The notes under the pieces: generated by a model
What the model was told of the DNA's origin: nothing
Database searches by the model: none
The model's input: the letters and a program-made list of their open reading frames with translations, nothing else
Translations under genes and position numbers: made by a program
Shown here: piece by piece, positions 42,974 to 53,973 of the stretch
Layout of the letters: the number at the start of each line of letters is the position of its first letter
How positions within the stretch are numbered: position 1 is the first letter of the stretch
From: Desulfovibrio sp. ZJ209
Lineage (GTDB): Bacteria > Desulfobacterota > Desulfovibrionia > Desulfovibrionales > Desulfovibrionaceae
NCBI RefSeq assembly: GCF_011039135.1
Contig: NZ_JAAKEJ010000008.1
Span: forward strand, 59,948-123,947
Direction: 5' to 3'
Length of the DNA: 64,000 nucleotides

Positions 42974-44128
42974 TCACGCCCTGCGGCGGAACATCCACAC
43001 GGCCACGCTCACGGCCGCCACGCTGATGAGCCCGATCTTCCCGAGGTTGACCAGCGCCGCGCCGAGGGTGATGTCCTTCAAAAAGACGCCCTGGCAGAGC
43101 GTGGTGAAGTGCCTGAGCGGGTTGATCTCGCTTGCGCGCTGCAAGAAAACCGGCATGTTCATGACCGGCGTGACCGCCCCGGAAATGAGGATACAGGGGA
43201 CCCCGACGGTGAAGGCGCCGAGAAAGGCCTGCTGCTGCGTGGCCGAGAGCGACGAGACCATGAGGCCCACGCCGCCCGCGGCGATGGAAAAGACGAGCAT
43301 GGCCACATAGAGCAGGGCCACCGAGCCGTTGAAGGGCACGCCGAAGCCGAACACGGTGATGAGCAGGAAGAGCGTGCCGTGCGCGAGCCCGATGAGGCAG
43401 CCGGGCACGAGCTTGGCCAGCGCTATCTCCGTGGGCGTGGCCGGCGAGACGAGCAACTGGTCAAAGGTGCCCACCTCGCGCTCGCGCGCCACGGAAAGCC
43501 CGGTGACGACCAGCCCGAGCATGAGGCTCAGCATGCCGATCAGGTTGGGCAAAAAGAACCACTGGAATTCCAGGTTCGGGTTGAACCAGCAGCGCGTGCG
43601 CACATCGAGCCTGGGCACGGCCGGGGCCGCGTCCTCCGCCTGCGCTTGCGCCGCCCCGGCCATGGGCGTGGCCCGGGCCACCCCCTCCACTATCTGCGAG
43701 AGGTAGGAGGCCGCGATCTGCGCCGCGTTGGAGCGCCGCCCGTCGAGGATGACCTGCACAAAGGCCAGGCGCCCGCGCTCCACATTGCGCGAAAATTCCT
43801 CGTCGAACACGAGCACGAAGAGCGCCTTCTGGGCGTCCAGCACCGGGCGCACCTCTTCTTCCCCCATGAGGTGGAAGACGCTGCGGAAGGTGGGCGAGCC
43901 CCCGATGCGGTGCAGTATCTCGCGGCTCCAGAGGCCGCTGTCGCGCGAGAGCACGGCCACGTCCACATTGCGCACTTCCATGGTGGCCGCCCAGCCGAAG
44001 ACCACGATCTGCAAAAGCGGCGGCACCACGATGAGGAAGCGCGAGGTGCGGTTGCTCAAAAGCACCAAAAGTTCCTTGCGCACGATGGTGAGCATGCGCC
44101 GAAGCGGCGCCGGGAGCTGGAGCTTCAT
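42974..44128 (-). CDS. ABC-2 type export permease (YbhR-like)
   Basis: Inner-membrane subunit of 384 residues, with an N-terminal helix (RFLIVVPPLLQIVVFGWAA) and then a periplasmic domain (ATMEVRNVDVAVLSRDSG onward, to about 180). Five more helices follow with FQWFFLPNLIGMLSLMLGLVVTGLSVAREREVGTFDQLLVSP, the ABC2_membrane signature. It overlaps the other permease by 4 bases, so the pair is translationally coupled. No ATPase or HlyD gene is beside it; the matching YbhF/YbhG-like genes are at 8.8-11.6 kb, so this looks like a split system. Confidence 0.9.
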   Translation of the reverse strand: MKLQLPAPLRRMLTIVRKELLVLLSNRTSRFLIVVPPLLQIVVFGWAATMEVRNVDVAVLSRDSGLWSREILHRIGGSPTFRSVFHLMGEEEVRPVLDAQKALFVLVFDEEFSRNVERGRLAFVQVILDGRRSNAAQIAASYLSQIVEGVARATPMAGAAQAQAEDAAPAVPRLDVRTRCWFNPNLEFQWFFLPNLIGMLSLMLGLVVTGLSVAREREVGTFDQLLVSPATPTEIALAKLVPGCLIGLAHGTLFLLITVFGFGVPFNGSVALLYVAMLVFSIAAGGVGLMVSSLSATQQQAFLGAFTVGVPCILISGAVTPVMNMPVFLQRASEINPLRHFTTLCQGVFLKDITLGAALVNLGKIGLISVAAVSVAVWMFRRRA

Positions 44129-45303
44129 GCGCGCGTGTCCAGTCGCTTGGTGAGGTTTTTATACACGAGCCCGAGCAGGATGGCCGCGAGCAGGCCCATG
44201 AACAGCAGGCTCGGGGCAAAGATGCTCCACACGTCGCCGGTGAGGAAGATGGTGCGAAGGCAGGTGTTGAAATAGCGGGCCGGCAAGAGCCGCGTCAGCA
44301 TCTGGAGCGCTTCGGGCATGCTGTTGATGTCGAACACGAAGCCCGAAAGCATGAGCGCCGGCAAAAAGCCGGAGAAAAGCCCGGCCTCGGCCGCCACGAG
44401 CTGCCCGCGCAGGCACACGGAAATGAGCAGGCCCTGCCCGAGCGCGCTCAGCATGAACACCGTGGAGAGCAGAAGCAGCGCCCCGAGAGAACCGCGGAAG
44501 GGCACCTCGAAGAGCGTCACCGCCGCCGCGGCGCAGAGCGCCATGCTGAACATGCCCATGCAGAAATAGGGGACGAGCTTGCCGAGCAAGAGCTGGAGGC
44601 GCGTCACCGGCGTGGCGATGAGCGCCTCCATGGTGCCGCGCTCCCACTCGCGCGCGAACACGAGCGAGGTGAGCAGGGTGCCGATGAGGGTCATGATGAC
44701 CGTGATGGCCCCGGGCACGAGAAAGCGCTCGCTCTTGGCCGTGGGATTGTACCAGTAGCGCGCCTCGAGCGTCACGGGCGCGGGCTGCGCCTGCCCGCCG
44801 GGGCGCGCCGTCACCTGCCAGTCGCTGATGAGACCCTGGCTGTAATTGCGGATATATTGCGCGGTGTTGGGCTCAGCCCCGTCCACGATGACCTGGAGCG
44901 CGCCCGTGCGGCCCGCGGCGAGCTGCTGGTCGAAGTCGCCGCGGATGACGAGCACGCCCTGCACCTCGGAGTCGCGCATCTTTTGCGCCGCGTCCCCCAT
45001 GCTTGCCACATGCACGGTCTCGAACCACGGCGAATGGGCGAAATCCGCGGCCAGCGACAGCGCGTGGCTGCCGCCGCTTTCGTCGAGCACGGCGAGCTTG
45101 AGGATGCCGGCGTCAAGGGTGATGCCGTAGCCGAAAAGGAGGAGAAAGCTCAGCGGCAGCACGCCCGCTACCAGATAGGAGGAGGGATCGCGCACGATCT
45201 CTTGGAATTCCTTGACGATCAGCGCGAAAAGCTGGCGCAGCCAGAGGTGCCGCGGGGGCGCAGCGTTGCCCGGGCTTCCTTCCGCAGTGGCGCCCGCGTC
45301 CAT
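44125..45303 (-). CDS. ABC-2 type export permease (YbhS-like)
   Basis: Second permease of the pair, 392 residues. An N-terminal helix (SYLVAGVLPLSFLLLFGYGITLD) is followed by a periplasmic part with LKLAVLDESGGSHAL, and by five helices with FLVPGAITVIMTLIGTLLTSLVFAREWERGTMEALIATPVTRLQLLLGKLVPYF, the signature of the family, then FSGFLPALMLSGFVFDINSMPEALQMLTRLLPARYF. It begins 6 bases after the sugar transferase stop, so the genes upstream (glycosyltransferase, sugar transferase) may be on the same transcript. The exported compound is unknown. Confidence 0.9.
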   Translation of the reverse strand: MDAGATAEGSPGNAAPPRHLWLRQLFALIVKEFQEIVRDPSSYLVAGVLPLSFLLLFGYGITLDAGILKLAVLDESGGSHALSLAADFAHSPWFETVHVASMGDAAQKMRDSEVQGVLVIRGDFDQQLAAGRTGALQVIVDGAEPNTAQYIRNYSQGLISDWQVTARPGGQAQPAPVTLEARYWYNPTAKSERFLVPGAITVIMTLIGTLLTSLVFAREWERGTMEALIATPVTRLQLLLGKLVPYFCMGMFSMALCAAAAVTLFEVPFRGSLGALLLLSTVFMLSALGQGLLISVCLRGQLVAAEAGLFSGFLPALMLSGFVFDINSMPEALQMLTRLLPARYFNTCLRTIFLTGDVWSIFAPSLLFMGLLAAILLGLVYKNLTKRLDTRA

Positions 45304-45309
45304 GGCGCC

Positions 45310-46659
45310 CTACCGCGCGCCCTTGGGGAAGAGCACCACGCCCACGGTCTTGAACAGGATGTGGATGTCGAGCAGCATGGACATGTTCTTGATGTAATAA
45401 AGGTCGTATTCCAGCTTGCGGCGCGCGTCCTCCTCCGAGGCGCCGTAGGGATAGCGCACCTGCGCCCAGCCGGTGAGCCCGGGCTTCACCGTGTGCCTCA
45501 GGCTGTAATACGGGATGGTCTTCCTCAGCTCGCGCACGAAGGCCATGCGCTCGGGCCTCGGGCCGATGAAGCTCATGTCGCCCTTGAGCACGTTCCAGAG
45601 CTGGGGCAGCTCGTCGATGCGCACCTTGCGGATAAACTTGCCGAAGCGCGTCACCCGGGCGTCGTTGGCGCTCGCCCAGACGGCGCCGTTCTTCTCCGCG
45701 TCGGAGCGCATGGAGCGGAACTTGTAGACCGTGAATTCCTTTTCGTGCAGCCCCACGCGGTCCTGCTTGTAGATGACCGGCCCCGGGGATTCCAGGCGCA
45801 CGATGAGCGCGGTTATCAGCATAACGGGGAGCGTCAGGATGAGCAGGACGAGCGAGATGCCCACGTCCAGCGCGCGCTTGAGGCGCCTGAGCGAGCCGCG
45901 CGTGTTGAGCGAGAAGCCCTCGGTCTGGAGCAGCCACTCGTCGTTGATCTGCGAGAGCGGCAGCCGCTGCACCACATGCTCGTAAAAGGAGCGGATGTCC
46001 ACCACCATGCTGCCGCGCAGCTTGGCCTCGAGGAGCTCATGGGCGATGTCGTCGTCGAGCGGCGCGTCCGGCAAGAGCACGATCATGGTGGCGCCCTTTT
46101 TTTTCGCCACCTCGAGGGCCATGAAGGGCGGGCCGAGATATTCGCCGGCCTCCGGGCCCTGGCCGGGCTCGCCCACATAGCCGATGATGCTGGCCTTGGG
46201 GAGGCCTTCGGCCAAAAGCTGGCGCACCTTGCCCGCCGTGTCCACCCCCACGAGCAGCACGCGCAGGGGGTGCGTCACCTTGTCGGCATTGCGATAATAG
46301 AGCCAGCGCCAGCCAAGGCAAAAGACAAAGGAGAGCGTGAAGAGGAGCAGCAAGGTCTCGCGGTCGAAGCGCCAGTGGTCGAAGGCGTAGGAGGCCGTGG
46401 CCGAGGAGATGATGCCGAGGCAGCAGGCCACGAGCACGCGGCCCGTGGTCTCGCGGAAGTCCTCCTGGGCCACGCTGTAGGCGTCGAGGATGTAGAAAAA
46501 GAGCATGTAGAAAAAGACGGTGAAGAGCGAGGCGCCCGTGTAGTCGTCAAAAACGCTCAGGTCCGGCGCGATGGTGGTCATGCCGGAAATGGTGAGCGCC
46601 AGGAGCAGGCAGAAAATATCCAGCGTTTGTAAAAGGGCCCGGCGGTAGACGCTGATCAC
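45310..46659 (-). CDS. Polyprenyl-phosphate sugar-1-phosphate transferase (TIGR03013-like)
   Basis: Initiates exopolysaccharide or capsule repeat synthesis by moving a sugar-1-phosphate to undecaprenyl phosphate. 449 residues: four to five N-terminal transmembrane helices, a CoA_binding-like Rossmann part (VLLVGVDTAGKVRQLL), then the catalytic bact_transf domain with KRALDVGISLVLLILTLPVMLITALIVRLESPGPVIYKQDRVG and FTVYKFRSMRSDAEKNGAVWASANDARVTRFGKFIRKVRIDELPQLWNVLKGDMSFIGPRPE. The C-terminus YDLYYIKNMSMLLDIHILFKT fits the PEP-CTERM/XrtA-associated group. Its start overlaps the glycosyltransferase stop by 4 bases. Confidence 0.93.
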   Translation of the reverse strand: MISVYRRALLQTLDIFCLLLALTISGMTTIAPDLSVFDDYTGASLFTVFFYMLFFYILDAYSVAQEDFRETTGRVLVACCLGIISSATASYAFDHWRFDRETLLLLFTLSFVFCLGWRWLYYRNADKVTHPLRVLLVGVDTAGKVRQLLAEGLPKASIIGYVGEPGQGPEAGEYLGPPFMALEVAKKKGATMIVLLPDAPLDDDIAHELLEAKLRGSMVVDIRSFYEHVVQRLPLSQINDEWLLQTEGFSLNTRGSLRRLKRALDVGISLVLLILTLPVMLITALIVRLESPGPVIYKQDRVGLHEKEFTVYKFRSMRSDAEKNGAVWASANDARVTRFGKFIRKVRIDELPQLWNVLKGDMSFIGPRPERMAFVRELRKTIPYYSLRHTVKPGLTGWAQVRYPYGASEEDARRKLEYDLYYIKNMSMLLDIHILFKTVGVVLFPKGAR

Positions 46660-47819
46660 GGCTGTTCCTCCCCGTCCTGTTGCGACGCATCCGGCACGCC
46701 CATGTCCTCCAGGATGCGGGCGGCCACGGTTTCGGCGTCAAATTCGGCGAGCGCCAGCTTACGGCCGGCCGCGCCCATGCGCGCGATGGAGGCCGGGTCG
46801 GCCACGAAGCGCTCCATGACGCGGGCCAGGGCCTCGGGGTCGCGCGGCGGCGTGAGCCAGCCGTTGACGCCGTCCCGCACCACCTCGCGGCAGCCCGGCA
46901 CGTCCGTAACGATGGCCGGGCGCGCCATGCTCAGCGCCTCCATGACGGACGTGGGCGTGCCCTCGCGCCACGAGGGCAGCACCAGCACATGCGAGGCCGC
47001 GATATATGGCCTGACATCGCGCGTTTCGCCGAGATATTCCACAAAGCCTTCTGCCTGCCAGCGGCGGATCTGCGCGAGGTCCACGCCGCCCAGGCCCGTC
47101 TCCTCGGGGCCGAGCAGGTGGAGGCGGCAGTTTGCGCCGCGTTCCTTGAGCAGGCGGCCGGCCTCCGCGTATTCATTCAGGCCCTTGGCCTCCAGCAGGC
47201 GTGCCACGAGGAGGAAGATGACCGGCCCTTCGGGCGGAAGCGGCGGATAAGGCGCCGCCGCGAAGCGCGCGGTGTCCACGCCCGTGCCCCCCCGCGCCAT
47301 GAGCACCCGCGCGCCCGGCGCGAGGATGCCCTGCTCGCGGAAAACGTTAAGGTCGTCCTCATTCTGGAAAAAGACGCCGTTCACATGGCTGAGCGCCAGC
47401 CGGTAGAGCAGAACGCCGAGGCAATTGACGCATTTCTTGAACAGGCTGTCGGCCTCGAAGGCGTAGCCCAGGCCCGTGATGGTGGCGTAGACGCGGGGCA
47501 CGCCCGCCACGCGCGCGGCGAGACAGCCGTAGATGACGGGCTTGATGGTGGTGGCGAAGAGGAGGTCGGGCCGCTCCGCGCGGAAGAGCCTCGCCAGCGC
47601 GAGGAAACTTTCGGCGTCGCGCACCGGGTTCAGGCCCTTGCGGTCCAGCGGATAGTTGACCACTTCCGCGCCGAGCGCCCGCAGCGCGGCCTCGGCGGCG
47701 GCGTCGCCGGGGGGCGCCGCGCAGATGACCGTATGCCCGGCCGTAAGCATGCGGCGGATGAGGACGCTCCAGAAATTGCTCATGGAGCGGGCCTGGTTGC
47801 TCAGGATGACGATCTTCAT
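46656..47819 (-). CDS. Glycosyltransferase family 4
   Basis: GT-B enzyme of 387 residues. The N-terminal half has MKIVILSNQARSMSNFWSVLIRRMLTAGHTVICAAPPGD and LLFATTIKPVIYGCLAARVAGVPRVYATITGLGYAFE, as in the WbnK/RfaB-like lipopolysaccharide and capsule transferases. The C-terminal half has FLLVARLLEAKGLNEYAEAGRLL and the nucleotide-sugar region REGTPTSVMEALSMARPAIVTDVPGCREVVRDGVNGWL (E-x7-E type). It overlaps the next gene by 4 bases, so it works with the sugar transferase. It should add the second sugar to the lipid-linked primer. Confidence 0.93.
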   Translation of the reverse strand: MKIVILSNQARSMSNFWSVLIRRMLTAGHTVICAAPPGDAAAEAALRALGAEVVNYPLDRKGLNPVRDAESFLALARLFRAERPDLLFATTIKPVIYGCLAARVAGVPRVYATITGLGYAFEADSLFKKCVNCLGVLLYRLALSHVNGVFFQNEDDLNVFREQGILAPGARVLMARGGTGVDTARFAAAPYPPLPPEGPVIFLLVARLLEAKGLNEYAEAGRLLKERGANCRLHLLGPEETGLGGVDLAQIRRWQAEGFVEYLGETRDVRPYIAASHVLVLPSWREGTPTSVMEALSMARPAIVTDVPGCREVVRDGVNGWLTPPRDPEALARVMERFVADPASIARMGAAGRKLALAEFDAETVAARILEDMGVPDASQQDGEEQP

Positions 47820-47828
47820 GCCGCCCCG

Positions 47829-48242
47829 TCAGTCCTCCCGGCGCACGGCGAAGCTCATGCGGCCTCCTCCGTCGCCCACTTCGTAGCGCAGGGCGTCCGT
47901 CACGCGGTTGCCCTCGCCGAAGCAGAGCACCACGGGCCTGCGCGTGGCGAGCTCGCGGGCGTCGGCCACATATTCGGACGCGCAGATGATGAGCTCGTCG
48001 CCCGCCTGGCAGGTGCGCGCGGCCGCGCCGTTGAGCACGCAGCAGCGGGAGCCGGGCTCGCCGTAGATCACATAGGTGGAGAGGCGCTGGCCGGAATTCT
48101 TGTTCCAGATTTCCACGAATTCCAGCGGCAGGATGCCGGCGCGGGCGCACTGCTCGGGGTCGAGCGTGACCGAGCCGTGGTAGTTGAGGTCGCTTGCCGT
48201 CACGCGGATGCCGTGGAACTTGGCGCGGAGGATCTTGAGCAT
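47829..48242 (-). CDS. panD: Aspartate 1-decarboxylase
   Basis: Makes beta-alanine for coenzyme A. The 137-residue zymogen contains [31 protein letters not shown]: self-cleavage occurs between Gly and Ser in YHGS, giving the pyruvoyl group. [21 protein letters not shown] and [16 protein letters not shown] are the other fixed parts. It is close to, but probably not functionally part of, the polysaccharide genes downstream on its strand (9 bases before the glycosyltransferase start). A terminator for the upstream gene lies just before it. Confidence 0.95.
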   Translation of the reverse strand: MLKILRAKFHGIRVTASDLNYHGSVTLDPEQCARAGILPLEFVEIWNKNSGQRLSTYVIYGEPGSRCCVLNGAAARTCQAGDELIICASEYVADARELATRRPVVLCFGEGNRVTDALRYEVGDGGGRMSFAVRRED

Positions 48243-48281
48243 TGTCGTCCTTTCGGGGGGAGCGGCCCGGGCCGGGCCAAT

Positions 48282-48306
48282 AAAAAAGCCGCTTTCGCGG
48301 CGGCTT
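48282..48306 (-). terminator. Intrinsic terminator
   Basis: On the minus strand AAGCCGCCGCGAAAGCGGCTTTTTTA: a 7-bp GC-rich stem with GAAA-type loop and a run of six T. It terminates transcription from the gene at 48391-48813 before panD. Confidence 0.85.
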
Positions 48307-48390
48307 GGGGCGGCGCCGGGTGCGCTTGCGCGCGGGGCGCCTGGCGGCGTCCGCCTGCGGCCGGAAGGGCAGGCGGAACGGCAAAAAACG

Positions 48391-48813
48391 CTAATAGGCC
48401 TTGATATAGTCGTCCAGGCTCTCGGCCGAGCAGTTGCGGCTCACCCAAAAGGCCGAGGCCCAGACCATGAGCGCCGTGGCCTGGGTGTCATCAAGGCTCT
48501 TGAGCTTGGACTCCAGGCTGGACTTGCTCGCGCCGTGGCGCATGTGGATGCCGTTCCTGTCGCAGGCGTCGGCCACGCGCAGCAAAAGATACGAAAGGCG
48601 CGTGTTGTCCGGCATGAGCTTCATGTCCTTGTGGGCGTCCACGATGGTCTTGAGCTCGGAGGCGCTGAAAATCTGCTTGATGCCGGTAATGGCCCGGAAA
48701 AAGGTGTCCACCGCCCAGGGCAGGATGAATTCCGCGCCGGCGCTCTTGGTCCTGAAATAGTCCTTGAGCCAGCGTTCCTGATCGTCATTGATGCGTGCTG
48801 CGACCTGCGGCAT
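48391..48813 (-). CDS. Hypothetical protein, possible ribbon-helix-helix start
   Basis: A 140-residue soluble protein. The start [26 protein letters not shown] has the form of an RHH DNA-binding fold (short beta-strand with VAARI, then helix). The rest is helical and of no recognised family ([37 protein letters not shown]). Ends at a good intrinsic terminator. The RHH call is a guess. Confidence 0.75.
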   Translation of the reverse strand: MPQVAARINDDQERWLKDYFRTKSAGAEFILPWAVDTFFRAITGIKQIFSASELKTIVDAHKDMKLMPDNTRLSYLLLRVADACDRNGIHMRHGASKSSLESKLKSLDDTQATALMVWASAFWVSRNCSAESLDDYIKAY

Positions 48814-48977
48814 GGATGCCCCCGTTGCGTTTCAGCCCGACCGGCCGGGCTCACGCCCCGCGCCATGCGCTGTACCCTACGGTATTGCCATGCCGTACAC
48901 CACATTGGAGAATTATTCAAGACACAATCTAGAGCATTTCTCCTCCTGCCCGGCAGGGCCTTTGGCGCCGGTGCCCG

Positions 48978-50567
48978 CTAGCGCCGGCCGCCGAAGAGGC
49001 CGCCCAGGACCCCGCGCAGGAGCGTCTTGCCGATCTCGCGGCCCACGGTATTGCCCACCTGGCGTGTGGTCTGCCTGACCACGGAGCCGAGGAGGTCGCC
49101 GATGTCCACGGCGCCCGAATCCTTCCGGGCCTTGCGCTCGGCGGTCTCCCGGCGGCGCGCCTCGGTCTCTGCGCGGCGCAGCGCCGCCTCCTGCTGCTTG
49201 CGCTCCCGCTCCGCCGCCTGCGCGGCCTTGGCCATGTCCGCGCGCCGGGCTTCGGCCGCCTCGGCGGCCTGCTTTTCCTGCGCGCGGGCCATGAGCTTCT
49301 CATAGGCCGATTCCCGGTCAACCGCCTTGTCATAGACGCCGGCCACCAGCGAACGCCGCATGACCGCGGCCCGCTCCTCGGGCGTCACCGGGCCGACCTG
49401 GCTTTCCGGCGGCACGATGAGCGCGCGCTCCACCATGGCCGGCGCGCCCTTGGCATCGAGGAAGGACACCAGCGCCTCGCCCACGCCGAGCTCGCCGATG
49501 GCCTCTTCCGTGGCGAAGGCCGGGTTGGCGCGGAAGGCCTGGGCCGCGGCGCGCACGGCCTTCTGCTCCTTGGGCGTGAAGGCGCGGAGCGCGTGCTGCA
49601 CGCGGTTGCCGAGCTGGCCGAGCACGCTGTCCGGGATGTCCGAGGGGTTCTGGCTCACAAAATAGATGCCCACCCCGCGCGAGCGGATGAGCCTCGTCAC
49701 CTGCTCGATCTTTTGCAGCAGGGCCGGGGAAATGCCGTCAAAGAGCAGGTGCGCCTCGTCAAAGAAAAACACCAGCCGGGGCTTGTCCCTGTCGCCCGCT
49801 TCGGGGAGGTTTTCGTAGAGCTCCGAGAGCAGCCAGAGCAATACGCACGAATAGAGCCCCGGCGCGTTCATCAGCGATTCGGCCTCGAGGATGTTGATGA
49901 CCCCGCGGCCCTCGGCGTCCGTCTGGAGGAGGTCATTGATGTCGAGCGCGGGCTCGCCGAAGAACACGTCCCCGCCCTCCTCCTCGAGACGCAGAAGCGC
50001 CCGCTGGATGGCGCCCACGCTGGCCGTGGAGATCTGGCCGTAGCTCGTCTTGAAGGCGTCGCGCTCCTCGCCCACATATTGCACCATGCTGCGCAGATCC
50101 TTCATGTCGAGCAGGAGGAGCCCCGCGTCGTCGGCGATGCGGAAGGCGAGCTGGAGCACGCCGGCCTGCACCTCGTTCAGGTTGAGCAGCCGCGAGAGGA
50201 GCAGCGGCCCCATCTCGCTCACCGTGGTGCGCATGGGGTGGCCCATCTTGCCGAACACGTCCCAGAAGCAGACCGGGAAGGCCTTGGGCGCGTAGCCGAG
50301 CTCCCTGAGGCCGAGCTGCTCCGCCCGCTCCGCCGCCTTGCCCGTGCCCCCGGCCTTGGCGAGGCCCGAGAGGTCGCCCTTGACATCGGCCATGAAGACC
50401 GGCACGCCGAGCGCGCTGAAGGTCTCGGCCATGCTTTGCAGGGTCACGGTCTTGCCGGTGCCCGTGGCGCCGGTGATGAGGCCGTGGCGGTTGCCCATGG
50501 CGGGCAGGAGGCAGAGTTCCTTTTTTCCTTCCATGGCCACGAGGGCGTTGCGGTCCTTGTCGAGCAT
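48978..50567 (-). CDS. HerA-like ATPase (DUF853, YjgR-like)
   Basis: P-loop ATPase of 529 residues. The Walker A motif is [18 protein letters not shown] near residue 34, Walker B is [12 protein letters not shown] near 273, and sensor-like [27 protein letters not shown] follows. This is the HerA/FtsK-type helicase-like DUF853 family, function unclear; YjgR is the Escherichia coli relative. The C-terminal region (about 420-490) is a strong coiled coil of Arg, Glu, Ala and Lys. It stands alone between two minus-strand genes. Confidence 0.92.
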   Translation of the reverse strand: MLDKDRNALVAMEGKKELCLLPAMGNRHGLITGATGTGKTVTLQSMAETFSALGVPVFMADVKGDLSGLAKAGGTGKAAERAEQLGLRELGYAPKAFPVCFWDVFGKMGHPMRTTVSEMGPLLLSRLLNLNEVQAGVLQLAFRIADDAGLLLLDMKDLRSMVQYVGEERDAFKTSYGQISTASVGAIQRALLRLEEEGGDVFFGEPALDINDLLQTDAEGRGVINILEAESLMNAPGLYSCVLLWLLSELYENLPEAGDRDKPRLVFFFDEAHLLFDGISPALLQKIEQVTRLIRSRGVGIYFVSQNPSDIPDSVLGQLGNRVQHALRAFTPKEQKAVRAAAQAFRANPAFATEEAIGELGVGEALVSFLDAKGAPAMVERALIVPPESQVGPVTPEERAAVMRRSLVAGVYDKAVDRESAYEKLMARAQEKQAAEAAEARRADMAKAAQAAERERKQQEAALRRAETEARRRETAERKARKDSGAVDIGDLLGSVVRQTTRQVGNTVGREIGKTLLRGVLGGLFGGRR

Positions 50568-50620
50568 GGCTTGTCTCCCTGGCCTGTGTGCGGCCGTGGT
50601 TCTGTGCGGTCCAGTGCGGT

Positions 50621-51790
50621 TCAGCGCGCGAGCAGCACCCAGGCAGGCCCGTGCGCGTCCAGATGGCTCGCCACGTAGTTGGCCCGCTCATTGCCGCCGC
50701 AAAAGATGTCGATGCGGTTGCGCTTGATGGCGCCGCCCACGTCCTGCGCGAAGCCGATGCCGCGCAGGGGCACGCTGCCGAGGTGTTCGTCCGGGATATT
50801 CACGCCATAGGCCACCACCGAGCCCAGGGGAATATAGCCGCGATCCGTGGCGAGGGAAAGCCAGTCATCCACGGTGTGGCCCATGGCGCCGGTGGGGCCG
50901 CGGCCCCCGAACTTGAAAAACACATAGCTCGGGTTGTCGTTCAGGATCTCGCGCACCCTGCCGGGATTGTTGCGGAACCACTCCCGCTGCTCGAAGATGT
51001 CGCCCCGTTTCAAGAGGCCCTTTTCGCGCATGATGCGGCCCGAGCTCTTGTACTTGTGGCCGTTCTGGCCGGCATAGTTGATATAGGCCTCGGTGCCGTC
51101 GTCAAAGACGAGCTTGCCCGAGCCCTGGATCTCGAGAAAGAACACATCCACCGGGTCTCTGGCCCAGGCGAGCTCGAGCCCGCGCCCGGCGAGCACCTGC
51201 TTTTCCTCGATGGTGCGCCGGTCATGATAGCGGCCGCGGCGCGCCTTGACCTTGGCGAGGTCGGGCGGCACGGCGTAGATGGCCTGCTCGTAGCCGGGCT
51301 TCTTCGCGCGGCTCGCGGCCACGCGCGGCTCGTAATAGCCGGAATAGTCGATGCCCCCGGGCACGGGCACCCAGCGGAAATTCTCGGCGAGCAGCCGCGG
51401 CTCGGCGTCAAGGCGCGGCAACAGCTCCTGCAGGCGCGTGAGCGTGCGCGAAAGCTCGCCCCACGTCACTTCAAGGCCGGGGCGCCGGATGGCGTACGCG
51501 CCCTGCGGCTTCGAGTTGACATAGGTGAGAGACTTGCGCACGGTAGGTGCCATGTCCTTCCAGCTTTCGAGCTCCTGGTTGGCCGGGGCGAGCCGGGAGA
51601 GGAACACCTCCGCGCTTTCCTCCGCGGTCACGGCCGGCCCGGAACGGCGGGGAGGCGGCGGAGCCTTGTGGGCGCATGCCGCAAGAAAGACGCACAACAG
51701 AAGGGCCAGCGCCCCCAGCCGGAGGGGCGCCCGCCCGCAAGGAAGCGAACGATGCCCGATTTTCCCACTCCCGAAACCTGGTTTCCCCAT
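50621..51790 (-). CDS. mltA: Membrane-bound lytic murein transglycosylase A
   Basis: Peptidoglycan-cleaving lipoprotein, 389 residues. The signal ends in LAAC (lipobox, Cys about residue 40), followed by Pro-rich linker. The MltA domain (about 130-300, with [31 protein letters not shown]) and the 3D domain (about 310-385, with [43 protein letters not shown]) are both complete; the catalytic Asp is in the 3D region QDVGGAI. The start at 51790 has AGGA 8 bases upstream but overlaps the 5' end of the divergent thioesterase gene by 39 bases. Confidence 0.95.
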   Translation of the reverse strand: MGKPGFGSGKIGHRSLPCGRAPLRLGALALLLCVFLAACAHKAPPPPRRSGPAVTAEESAEVFLSRLAPANQELESWKDMAPTVRKSLTYVNSKPQGAYAIRRPGLEVTWGELSRTLTRLQELLPRLDAEPRLLAENFRWVPVPGGIDYSGYYEPRVAASRAKKPGYEQAIYAVPPDLAKVKARRGRYHDRRTIEEKQVLAGRGLELAWARDPVDVFFLEIQGSGKLVFDDGTEAYINYAGQNGHKYKSSGRIMREKGLLKRGDIFEQREWFRNNPGRVREILNDNPSYVFFKFGGRGPTGAMGHTVDDWLSLATDRGYIPLGSVVAYGVNIPDEHLGSVPLRGIGFAQDVGGAIKRNRIDIFCGGNERANYVASHLDAHGPAWVLLAR

Positions 51791-52165
51791 CGCGTGTCCT
51801 ACGGTGAAACGGATTGCATGGGCGTGCTCTACTACGCCGAATACCTGCACATCTTTGAGCGCGCCCGCAGCGCCTATATCCGCGAGCGCGGCATGAGCTA
51901 CGCCGACGTGGAGAAAAAGGGCGTCATCCTGCCGGTGCGCGAGGCCGAATGCCGCTACCGCTCGCCGGCGCGCTATGACGAGCTCGTGCTGGTGCGCACC
52001 GGCGTCAGCGAATGGGGCCGCGCCTCCCTGCGTTTTGTATATGAGATGTGGAACGAGGACAAGACGCGCCTTTTGGCCACCGGCATGACCCAGCACGCCC
52101 TCGTGGACGCGAGCGGCCGCCCCATCCGCATGCCGGAGTGGTTCCGCCGGCTGGGCGACGCCTGA
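51752..52165 (+). CDS. Acyl-CoA thioesterase (4-hydroxybenzoyl-CoA/YbgC-like)
   Basis: Hotdog-fold thioesterase, 137 residues. RVSYGETDCMGVLYYAEYLHIFERARSAYIRERG is the family signature (a catalytic Asp in ETDCMG), followed by VREAECRYRSPARYDELVLVRT. It resembles YbgC/PaaI-type enzymes active on short acyl-CoA. RBS AAGGAAG is 7 bases before the ATG at 51752. The start overlaps the 5' end of mltA on the other strand. Confidence 0.92.
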   Translation: MPDFPTPETWFPHRVSYGETDCMGVLYYAEYLHIFERARSAYIRERGMSYADVEKKGVILPVREAECRYRSPARYDELVLVRTGVSEWGRASLRFVYEMWNEDKTRLLATGMTQHALVDASGRPIRMPEWFRRLGDA

Positions 52166-52174
52166 GCTAGGCGC

Positions 52175-52558
52175 CTAGCCCTTGCGCCACGCGAACCAGA
52201 TGCCGGCAAGCGCCAGCGCCTCGCCCACGGCCACGGTGATGTCCCTGTCCAGCGCGGCGCCCGTGAGCACGAGGAGGGCGCCGGCGCCGCAGGCGAGCCC
52301 GGATGGCGGGGAGAGCGGCCTTTTGCGCGCCCCAAGGAAGGCGAGCGCGCCGAGCTGAAGGGCCACGCCCGCGAGGATGCAGACCGGCGCGAGCCACGGC
52401 AGGAAGGGCGCGGGGAGCATGAAGATCCTTCCGGCCTCCGCGGCGGCTTCCGGGAGCACATGGGCGGCAAGGGCGAGCATGGCCCAGCTTAAAAGTAAAG
52501 CCTTTCTCCCGCAAGGCGGGCGCGACGGCGCGAAAAAGCGCGGCCGGCCGATTGCCAT
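52175..52558 (-). CDS. Small membrane protein, unknown
   Basis: A 127-residue protein with four hydrophobic segments (ALLLSWAMLALAAHVLP; FLPWLAPVCILAGVALQLGALAFLG; GLACGAGALLVLTGAAL; VAVGEALALAGIWFAW) and a basic N-terminus. It faces the thioesterase gene tail to tail (9 bases) and is divergent from hslU. The start at 52558 is chosen as the ATG before the basic segment. No family recognised. Confidence 0.65.
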   Translation of the reverse strand: MAIGRPRFFAPSRPPCGRKALLLSWAMLALAAHVLPEAAAEAGRIFMLPAPFLPWLAPVCILAGVALQLGALAFLGARKRPLSPPSGLACGAGALLVLTGAALDRDITVAVGEALALAGIWFAWRKG

Positions 52559-52636
52559 CTCGCGTAACGTGCCTATTTTCAACAGCGGCCCGCCGGAATT
52601 TCGCCCCCGCGCCTTTCGCGGGCCAAAGGAGCACCC

Positions 52637-53950
<1,314 letters not shown>

Positions 53951-53973
53951 TACCCACACCCGCAAGGAGCCGC

